From positions 237,742-301,741 of the forward strand of contig KN834795.1 in assembly GCA_000827265.1 (NCBI GenBank): a DNA stretch of 64,000 bases. The letters run 5' to 3'. Shown one piece after another: positions 56,168-64,000 of the stretch (the first letter of the stretch is position 1; each line of letters starts with the position of its first letter). This stretch comes from Collybiopsis luxurians FD-317 M1 (Eukaryota; Basidiomycota; Agaricomycetes; Agaricales; Omphalotaceae). The notes under the pieces are model-generated. The model saw nothing but the letters and a program-made list of their open reading frames with translations, did not search any database and was not told the origin of the DNA. The translations under genes and the position numbers were made by a program.

Positions 56168-59100
56168 TCAAACATCAAAAGGGATTCCAAATACTTCCCC
56201 CAGTTCCCAGCCATATAGATCTTCAACATGCTTGATCTCCATCTGCTCCTGTATATCCTGCAAGGTCAGAGCCATATGGAGGCTGGGATCTACCAATTCT
56301 TCTTCATTCTTCTTGACTAACAAATAGGTCAAAGGATCCTCCCCAGTGCAAACAAAGTAGGCATTAGGGTAACCAGATGAAAAGATCACTATGGGAGATA
56401 TATTGCAAGGCTCAACAAGAGTACTGGGAAGGGAAGTGGTATTGAGAGAAGGAACAAAATTGGATAGGGAATCAGGAGTGGAGTCACTCTTCATCTTGAA
56501 AGGAAAGGATTCAGATGAAGGACCATCCCATACATCTATAGGGGAAACAGTGCTAGTAGTCATTGGTTCCAAGGGCAGATCTCCAATATTCAAGAGACAA
56601 CAAAGTTCCTTGTAAATGCTGTGAAATTGAGATAATTCAACTCCACACCCCTGGGCCAAAGCTTCAGCAGCCATTCATAGGTTGTGGGACTCAACAAGAG
56701 AGTCTCGCAACTCCTTAATAACCTGATCTTGCTCTTTAATGGTCACTTCAGCAGTTTTGTGAAGATATCTTGCTTCCTGGACATCTCACTAGGAAGGATC
56801 AGTGAGCCATGGAAGCCCTACAACAGGTTCAGAAGAAGGATGATTCTATAAAGGGAATGAGGAAACAATTAGCAATATGACAAAAACCTGGAAATGCAGA
56901 AGTAACTCACCAGCTTTTCCTCAAGTTCATTAAAAATGCCTTGAACCATCCCATCTGCTAAAGCCCAGAAATCTTGCTCTATCATTTTCTTACTGGGAGC
57001 AGACAACAATTCCCCAATCTGCATAATGATGCATTTGATCACAGTTTGAATCACTAAAAACAGAGTTAGTAAGGATGACCATATGAGTAAAAACAATGTT
57101 CAAAGAAAAAAGAGAAAACTTACTCTCATCTCAAGACAGAATAGAACTGTCAGAAGGAACCAGTTTGACGAGAGGTTCGAAAAACCAAATCTTCAAGCCA
57201 GAGACCTCATGATAAAACTGCCTATTGTCTACCTGCCAAACAACTGCAGGCTTGGTTGGAACTAGAGCAGGTGCTGCAGGAATAGGAACAAATGCAAGAG
57301 AGACATCCTCTGGGTAGTCTAAATCCATGGAATCCATGGCATTGGGAACCTCCATTTTGACATTAACATCTATGGGGTCACAAATGACCTCCTTCCCCTT
57401 GCAAGACGAAGCCAGAACAACTAGTTCACAACTCAGCTCCCCTAAATGCACCCTCTCCTGCTGAAGGAGCTGACTCTTTCGAAAGGCATCTGAGGAGATG
57501 ACTAGAATGATGATGAGTATTTTTCCTATCACAGATGTGCCAGACTTACCTGCATTCCTTTTGCTCTTCTGAGCCCTCAGTTTCTCCAATGCCAATCCCA
57601 GCTCTTCCAGATGTTTGTGATAATAAGGGTAATTGTGTAGCCCAGTTGTTAGGGCAGTCCATTCCTCATCCTGGATGACAAAGTTCCCATGACTTGACAC
57701 AAAGCGATAGGCAACAACAAAGGGAAGCTTTGCAAGGATATGGAACTGTAAGAGTCAGAAGATGCTTTTGAAGGAATAAAACTTTTTGCTCATTGGATAG
57801 TTTGTCTCACAAGTGGCACAGGAAAGGGAACTTGAATGAAGGGAGCAGGAGGATTGGAGATTATGCGAAGCACAATACTTGCAAGAAGGGTAGAGTGCAA
57901 ATATCTTATGCCACTCATCAGCAGGTACCTGCTCCAAAACCTCCAGGCTCAAATTGGCGAGATATGCATTGTCATAAATGGATTGCATGTTGGAAGGAAG
58001 GGAAGAAGGGGTACTGGCAGAAATTGGGATAGAGGGATACTTGAGAAGTGAACTACATTCAAACACATCTGGAAAAGTACTTAAAGCCTAGGCAAGTACT
58101 GGAAGCCTGAGGACTCTCAGGATATTGGTCAATTCCTAGGAGCCCTCAGGCACCCTAGGTTGCTCAGGTTACCTGGGATTCCTAGGTTTTGAGCTAATTC
58201 CTAGGCTCCCTGGGAGATATTTAAGGTATCCTCAGGAGTCCCTGAGGGCTTCCTGGGACAGAGGTATCTCAAATAATATATATAATACAAAATTATATTT
58301 TAAATATATAGTTATGTATTAGTCTTGGATAATTCCACAGTAGAATCTCTTATTTAGCTGCAAATTCTTGCAGATTTGAGCTTTAAAATAAATCACATGA
58401 TGTGCTCACCGTGAACTGTCTACAATCAAAAAAATTTCCTCATGGTCAAAACATGTTCATTATTATTATAACTCATTGTATAAACAGTATATATACATGT
58501 TTATAGGGCTTGTACTATACTAATATACTGTACTTGAGTATGTTGACTTAATACAAAGCTTATACTAGTATGTTATAGTATAATATAAGGTGTAATAGCT
58601 AACAAGAATTCAGTCACTATAATACAATATATAATATTCAGAATATAGTACTAAAACTACTATAAGAGATTAAGATAAGACTAATACCTATAGTACAACA
58701 AGAAGTAGAGTGAGTATAAGAAGGGACCAAAGAATATTATTATTTTGTATTCATATTGTGAGGCCCTCAGGATGCCTCAGAGATACCCAGGGCTCTCCAG
58801 GGAAACTCAGGGAAGCACAGGGAAATTCAGGCTACCTTAAGAAAACTGAGATTCCAAAGGATTGGGGGGGTGTCCCTTGGCACCCTCAGTGCCCCTAGAA
58901 TACCCAGGCCACCCAGCCACCCTAGACACCCTCAAACTTCTTCAAGGTAGTTTATAGGTGCCAGGGCTTGAGAGTATTTTTCCAGATGCACCATGTGTCA
59001 CATCTTCTTGGCTGCGGGGGGAACATAAGGGAGAGTGTTGGAGAGAGGAACAGATGAGAGGAACAGATGACAGTGGGTGGACAGCTTGGGGAAATTTGAA

Positions 59101-59178
59101 GATAATCTGGGGTTTTGACCCTCCCTCAGCACTTGATGATGCAACAGGTTGGTCAGGAAACACTTGAGAGGACAACAT
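56168..59178 (-). pseudogene. antisense accessory gene of element C, interrupted by a MITE
   Basis: The most complete copy across all conserved blocks; function unknown. It starts MLSSQVFPDQPVASSSAEGG at 59178. After the 923-bp insertion it resumes at VFECSSLLKYPSIPI (58066). Block I: SCKYCASHNLQSSC (about 57894-57853), CATCETNYPMSKKF. Block II: EWTALTTGLHNYPYYHKHLE (about 57665-57606). Block III: MDLDYPEDV (57320s). Block IV: GLKIWFFEPLVKL (about 57205-57167). A coiled stretch follows around 57096-56690. Block V: VCTGEDPLTYLLVKKNEEEL, EDLYGWELGEVFGIP, with the stop at 56168. Introns are likely at about 57545 and 57125. It ends about 18 bp from the pol end, tail-to-tail. Confidence 0.72.
58066..58988. 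mobile_element. 923-bp non-autonomous TIR element with GC-rich repeats
   Basis: The ends are CATCTGGAAAAGTACTTAAA and, read inward from the right, CATCTGGAAAAATACTCTCA. Flanking CA dinucleotides (58064-58065 and 58989-58990) fit a 2-bp duplication. Removing the element plus one CA restores the accessory-gene frame THGVFEC, which matches VAFEC in copy B. GC-rich ends with CCTGAGG/CCCAGG words surround an AT-rich core shared with 1-1104. No coding capacity is seen. The superfamily is unknown. Confidence 0.78.
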
Positions 59179-59380
59179 AGTGGTAATAGGAAGAGAAGAA
59201 ATTGACTCAAAAACCCAGAGTGCCAGCTTTATAAGGGCTTCAGACTTAGAGTTTTTGATTGAAATCCAGCAGCCGGCATATTGAAACTCAATCTGACAGC
59301 ATGGCAGTCACAACACTGTGTTGCACCAAAAGCTATGTGTCCTTTCGAGGGCTCAAGGACCGTTGGGGGGGGGGGGGTAA
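59179..59380 (-). promoter_or_regulatory. promoter of antisense gene C and adjoining G-run
   Basis: On the reverse strand, TATAAAG lies at about 59234-59227, about 50 bp before the ATG at 59178, with the same leader words as copy B (AGCTGGCACTCTGGGTTTTT). On the forward strand a 13-G run (59365-59377) then TAA immediately precedes the LTR at 59381, the place of the polypurine tract used to start plus-strand DNA synthesis. Confidence 0.6.
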
Positions 59381-59988
59381 TGTTATGCCCTATGCTATTT
59401 TTTTTGCTCTTTCCAACCAGTACACTCACCCCATGACTCAATGATAGTTCTACTATTTAACCCAGACTCCCCACATCCAACATGTGTTTCTCAAGATGAG
59501 CTAATCAATTACTCATTCCAACTCCTATTCACAAGACCACATGTCTTCCTGCAGAGTATAAAAGCCTCGTACTTACATATCTCACAATAATCCTGTTATT
59601 ACCTGAACTATCTTGACCTGTGTTGTTTCTGTTCTCTTGTTCACTAGTCTTTAATATTATTCTGCTTAACACTGAGTTGAGCAAACCCCATTGACACTGA
59701 GTCACTGGCATATCTACCTCTCACTTGTTGAACTGATCAACAAGACTATTTGACTGCCGTAGCCTTTTGAATATTCTGACTTGTAGGGTAAACAGACACC
59801 GAGTCCTGAACCTCCTGAGTCAACCCTCATTAATACCATTTTAATGAGTTCTTTTGATATACAATTTCTAGTTGCACTGAGCTACTAGATTTATTATTTG
59901 ACACTTGAGGATCATTCCTCCACATTCAATACCAAAACTGTACAGGACTTATTCACCTGTCATATGTAGTGACTCCCCATCACATATC
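59381..59988 (+). repeat. 3' LTR of element C, truncated
   Basis: Begins TGTTATGCCC, carries TATAAAAG at 59557-59564, and matches LTRs B and D in reverse complement up to ACTCCCCATC near 59980. The last roughly 100 bp expected (ending GGTCCTAACA) are missing; unrelated sequence follows. Confidence 0.85.
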
Positions 59989-60329
59989 CCTGAGAATGAG
60001 GATTATTATGATGATATTGGCATATCTCCAACAACATGATATACATCTATAGGAGCAAGACATGAGGTCATCTCCCCATTAGAACATATCAGACATCCAC
60101 TTTCTCTCACACCAAGAGAAGAAGAACCTAAATTTGCATTGCAACAATCAGAATGAGAGACAAGTCAGGGGTTATACCCATCAGGTCCACTCTCATTAAG
60201 GGGCCCATGATCTCTGTTCAAATTAAAATGGTCTACTCTGATAGTAGAAAGCAACACAATACAGGCTCAAGGATTGTTGAGTCCAATCCCTGATATAAGT
60301 AGAAGAACTGTCTCATTGCTGGAGCAAAG
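59989..60329. other. no recognisable feature
   Basis: Unique-looking sequence between the broken LTR and the next repeats. No convincing frame on either strand. Confidence 0.35.
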
Positions 60330-60600
60330 CAGTTACGAGTGCATGGAATGAAATGAAATGCTGAGTTTTAGAGGTGGTGAATTCTGTGCCTGATCCTTAA
60401 CAGGCAACTTTATGTTATTCTCATTCTTCATTACTCAAATTGAATAGGGGAAATAAGTAAATACTGCGCACTTCCATCATTGTAATTGCATCATAATTCA
60501 GTTAACTTGTCAGAAGTCCTAATCATGAGTGGCATGGAATGGAGTGGAATGCTGAGTTTCTGCTCTGGCATGATCCAAGGCAGGCAATTTTGAATTGACC
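60330..60600 (+). repeat. dispersed repeat, copies 2 and 3
   Basis: Two related units, 60330-60412 (GCATGGAATGAAATGAAATG, GAATTCTGTGCCTGATCCTT) and 60529-60595 (GCATGGAATGGAGTGGAATG, GGCATGATCCAAGGCAGGCA), lie about 200 bp apart. A third copy is inverted at 44690-44800. They may be the two ends of one small element or separate insertions. Confidence 0.6.
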
Positions 60601-60678
60601 TAATTTTTGCAATTTATACAATTTGGTTAGTTTTCATTACTTACATTGATCTGCGAGGCATTTAATTTATTCCAATTA

Positions 60679-60919
60679 CAGCCATTTGCAAAAAGTTTTG
60701 CCCCCTCGAGTTTTCTACTCATGTTTATTTGTATTTAGTATTTTGATAGGATTCCTATATAATTCAAGTGCCGGTGTATGCCCGAAGATAGCAATGGAAC
60801 CATCCTTGGATGGTGGTTCCATACGATTTGGTGGGCCTGGGCCTCAAAATGTATAGGATGAGTAAATACAAATAAACACGGGTAGAAAACGAGTGGGCAA
60901 AACTTTTCGCAAATGGCTG
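60679..60919. mobile_element. Tc1/mariner-type MITE
   Basis: The ends CAGCCATTTGCAAAAAGTTT and the reverse complement of ACTTTTCGCAAATGGCTG form inverted repeats of about 52 bp that continue through TTTTCTACNCGTGTTTATTT. It is flanked by TA on both sides (60677-60678 and 60920-60921), the target duplication made by Tc1/mariner transposases. At 241 bp it has no coding capacity. Confidence 0.9.
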
Positions 60920-60947
60920 TACTGAAAAGGGCACGAGTCCCGCCATG

Positions 60948-61710
60948 CATTAGCATTGGCCCACTTTGTGTCAAGTCTGTTACCTGCTCCTCTAATGACA
61001 GAGGAATTTGTGAAGGAGGCACAGAGTTGGAACCATGAGAGTTCCTTAATGTCTCCTCCCTACTCAAACATTCATGTTGTACTGTCAACAGAATTAACAC
61101 ATCAATTGGTTGCTCTACTTCAAATCAATCAATACATACATTTTAAATTAATAAAGGCAATGCAACACTACATTCAAATTATTAACAGTCAAGACCCAGA
61201 AACAAAGGACAATTTTTGGGTACTAGCACCCTATTTTCAGAAATGTTTAATGCAATGACCTTCCCAGCTACCTAATGGGATAAATAATGAAATATTCCAG
61301 TCAAAAGAAGTATACAAAGGAGCCCTATGGCTATCACAGTTGATTATAGATCCCAAATGAATGGAAATGGTGAACAAGGCCACTATAAGGCATCTCAAGT
61401 CAATACAAAAATCTCAAATCAATTTTCTGCTCAATACAATAGTGGATAATAAAAATGTCTTCGAGGGTCTGGAAGGGACATTGTGGATGTGTTGAGAGAT
61501 GAACTTTGTTTGAGAAGAGGGATGGAATCACAGTGTCAAGGATATACCTTCAACTGTTCAAGACCATCAATACTCCATACCCTCAAAAAAGGGAAACATA
61601 TCTCAACTAGACCTGTTCACATCCAGGACAGTTAATAAGAATCACCTACAATGGAAAATATGTTCTGTGGCTACTAGGCACTTAGCATTTCCAACAAAAT
61701 AGAGGTGTAA
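60948..61710 (+). pseudogene. unknown gene remnant
   Basis: A forward frame opens MAHFVSSLLPAPLMTEEFVK and continues to 61258 with LINRIN-like helices (QLVALLQINQYIHFKLIKAM). After stops it goes on as GALWLSQLIID, ATIRHLKSIQKSQINFLLNT, DNKNVFEGLEGTLWM and QWKICSVATRHLAFPTK (to about 61700). Stops are mostly TGA. The composition recalls a transposon gag-like or accessory protein, but I cannot name it. Confidence 0.35.
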
Positions 61711-62589
61711 GATTGGCACAAAGTAGATTAAGCTGTAACAACACTAGATTTATGTCACACCTGGCACATCCTCTCTTTCTCTGCCAGCATCTTGCAATTG
61801 CACTTTTGGTAGTGTTGTTGAGATTCCCAATGAGCACACTTCACCGTCTCTTACTCTTCTGCAGGTCCCTCTTCAAGTTTCTGTAGCTTTTTCTGATTCT
61901 GCATTGATCCATGAGCCTGTGAAATTTACTGATTCCTATAACAAATGTTTGAGAATCAAATCTCTTTGAGGTCAGTGCAATCTCCTACTGGTCATAATAT
62001 TCCCACTTGTATAACCAAATTTTGTACTGTTTCCAATGTGCAGTATGCTCTTTTATCATGTCATCCACCATATCCAAAGGGCAATTCCAGTTGGATAAGA
62101 GATCTTTGTAGTCTTGGTCATAGGTCATTAACTGCTGGATATATTCCAGTGCCATATCCAAGTGAATTTTGAAAGGCATGAGAGCTGCGAGAGTATTTCA
62201 TAAAGGACATTAGCCTATTGCTGGTGGACAGAAACCTAAGCTTACAGTCTGTGTCAATGAATGAGATGAAGGAAGAAAGAAGGACAATGTGACTCAATGG
62301 CAATAAGTCATGTGGCCACTTACTGATGGAAGTTGATACAGACCTGCCCTGGAAGCCCTTCGAGTCAAAAGTGGCAGTGCATCCAATGTAATTAATTGAA
62401 TCTACCTGTGTATCCAGTATCTTGCCTGCTCAATATGTCCAAATCGGCATTCAAAATAGTAAAATATATTGAATCTTCAGTCTTCTATATCATTTTTATC
62501 ATGATCTCATATGACTCACTGCCATTGTTGATATACATGCTGAATATTGAGATATCACCACAGCATAGCAAGTGCTATATTAGGAAAGA
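61711..62589. other. no assignable gene
   Basis: A reverse-strand frame of 64 codons (62179-61985, DMALEYIQQLMTYDQDYKDL) and a forward stretch (61830-61960, IPNEHTSPSLTLLQVPLQVS) both look protein-like; neither can be tied to a family. Confidence 0.3.
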
Positions 62590-63325
62590 TTGGCAAAACT
62601 GCATAAACGCAGAAGTATTTTTGCCAATTCTGATTTTTCATCATGTCCTCAAACCACAATCTTGAGTGTGGACAATGGACTCTTGTATCTGGATATTGAA
62701 TTCTCAGGTAAGTTTACTTCAAGGTTAATTTACAATACTTGCTGGACTTACAATTGTCAGGACTATGTGGTGAGTAATACTTCAAAAATCAGACTCAAGA
62801 AGTCACTTATGAACTGAACCAATGCTGGATGGCTAGAAGGAGCTTTGCAAAAAGGTATTGCACTCCTTGCCATAGCTATTAAAGCTATTCTTACATCTGA
62901 AAATTGCAGTGTAGGAAGCATGCCAAGGTTTAAAACTGTATATCTGGCACCAAATGTATCCCGGCCCTTTATTCAGAGGCTTCCTCTGCTGCTGGACTCA
63001 AATGGAGACCTACTGCATCAATTCTTGGCTGAAATCATCCTGCTTCTGTTTGGAATGCAACTTGCACCCACAGCAACAATTGAAAAATGGGAGTTGAGTG
63101 TCTGGCCTACTGGTAACCTCAACAGCTATGTGGTATTTGGGCTAAATGCCATGCACAATAAACTACACTTACCTCTTTGCACAGCTCTGGATGACAACTG
63201 TGCTCGAACTGACAACAATGCCTTCTGGGGATGCAATATCATAGGAGTAGCTTGCACTGAGGAAGGAAAATCACAGCATGCATGGAACTCAGATATAAAT
63301 CTATTGCGAAACCATTTACAAGGGT
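62590..63325 (+). pseudogene. hypothetical protein, one in-frame stop
   Basis: One frame runs from 62590 to 63325, broken only by a TGA at 62815-62817, and ends at a splice donor GTAAGT (63326). It encodes ILSVDNGLLYLDIEFSGKFT, LEGALQKGIALLAIAIKAIL, FIQRLPLLLDSNGDLLHQFL, AEIILLLFGMQLAPTATIEK and LDDNCARTDNNAFWGCNIIG: about 245 residues, mixed alpha/beta with an alanine/isoleucine-rich helix. No family recognised. A downstream exon is expected after 63380 but was not identified. Confidence 0.45.
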
Positions 63326-63767
63326 AAGTCTTTGAACCAATACATTCACATACCATATTCATGAAGATATCCAGCTTGTCGTGCCCTCACAGATGTAAAA
63401 AGCTGGAATGCTCAGAGTAATACTTACCATAGACTCTGACTCTGACTTTGTCAACTGGCTGTGTAAAAAGTTCATTTGAGAGCTTATTCTAAACAAGTAC
63501 ATCCTATTTTAAATTGAGGTGCCATGAGTACCTGCAGGAACAACAATGAAAGCTCACAAGGGTTGTAAATGATTTACCATCTCAGGCCTATTGTAGTGGA
63601 AAGTTTTGGTTCAAATTGGCCTGGCAGTGTACAGTTCAAATGTCCTGTTGGAAGTAGTTTATCAAAATTAGTTGAGAATCATGGTTCAAAAGAAATTTGC
63701 ATTATCTATTCTAGCCACAAGTGCATAGGGCGCTCATGATAGGAATACTGGCTTTGCTTGAATTATT
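63326..63767. other. no clear feature
   Basis: Follows a splice donor and may contain an intron and exon of the preceding gene; nothing certain. Confidence 0.3.
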
Positions 63768-63849
63768 GCCCGTATGGTGAAATGGTCCAGCATCACTTGT
63801 GGTCGATGCATCAAGAAGGATGCAATGGGTTCAATCCCCATTATGGGCA
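63768..63849 (+). tRNA. tRNA-like sequence (His-type GTG loop), possibly a pseudo-tRNA
   Basis: GCCCGTA (63768-63774) pairs over 7 bp with TATGGGC (63842-63848), followed by A. The T arm is perfect: ATGGG, TTCAATC, CCCAT (63825-63841), which includes a B-box-like GGTTCAATCCC. The 5' part TGGTGAAATGG fits an A box. The middle contains TTGTGGT, as in a histidine anticodon loop. GCATC (63790) can pair with either of two GATGC copies (63805 or 63819). The total of 82 nt is about 9 longer than standard, so it has a short intron, a duplication, or is a decayed tRNA or tRNA-derived SINE head. Confidence 0.5.
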
Positions 63850-64000
63850 TTGGGCTGGGATGGGGTGTGCCCAATCTGTATTATTTATTCCTAGTAAGGG
63901 GGGTAATCAGTAGAATATTTCCCAACTTGGACACACACCCTTGATCCCAGTCCATTTTTTTTTTCCATATTTTTGATGACTCCATCCTGGGAAATTAAAT
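63850..64000. other. sequence after the tRNA-like region
   Basis: No recognisable feature; a T run occurs at 63956-63964. It could be a SINE body if the tRNA-like part is a SINE head. Confidence 0.3.

Overview
The window looks like a transposon-saturated stretch of a basidiomycete (Agaricomycete) nuclear genome. The evidence is short GT-AG introns of about 50-65 bp, a Plavaka (fungal CACTA-like) transposase, a mushroom-type protein-kinase pseudogene, a fatty acid synthase fragment of fungal type, Ty3/gypsy and Ty1/copia relics, and strong CpG depletion, with many Arg CGA codons now reading TGA. I see no clearly intact host gene. A run of Ns fills 38571-39441, so everything inside it is unknown.

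Layout. 1-2560: a GC-rich non-autonomous repeat, a Ty1/copia relic (reverse strand) and a short related repeat. 2560-18830: a tandem array built around a core close to GCTGAAGAAGCCAGCCTCT, split by two insertions of one Ty3/gypsy family: element A (3310-13303, about 10 kb) and element B (15944-18191, internally deleted). 18840-23400: Plavaka transposase and an unknown reverse-strand gene. 23587-32342: a Ulp1-like gene, kinase pseudogene, several unknown small genes and a fatty acid synthase fragment. 32343-35770: the same tandem array inverted, holding a solo LTR (D). 36388-40011: an unknown gene, a second Ulp1-like gene and a hAT-like element around the N gap. 41585-43790: a third copy of the tandem array. 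44282-46853: unknown gene(s) with an acidic repeat tail. 47570-49937: a 69-bp minisatellite split by a 1.5-kb solo LTR that is much richer in CpG. 49926-53880: a second Ty3/gypsy lineage (E, reverse strand), reverse transcriptase deleted. 53872-59988: element C of the A/B family (forward strand). 59989-64000: small repeats, a Tc1/mariner-type MITE, two unknown gene remnants and a tRNA-like sequence.

Main discovery candidate. Elements A, B and C carry, between pol and the 3' LTR, an extra gene on the strand opposite to gag-pol. It has its own TATA box about 50 bp before the ATG and lies just inside the LTR. It encodes a protein with a Cys/His-rich, probably zinc-binding block followed by four further conserved blocks. 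The gene runs tail-to-tail with pol. Three diverged copies keep the same position, promoter and motifs, so I read it as a genuine antisense accessory gene of this retrotransposon family, although all three copies here are broken.
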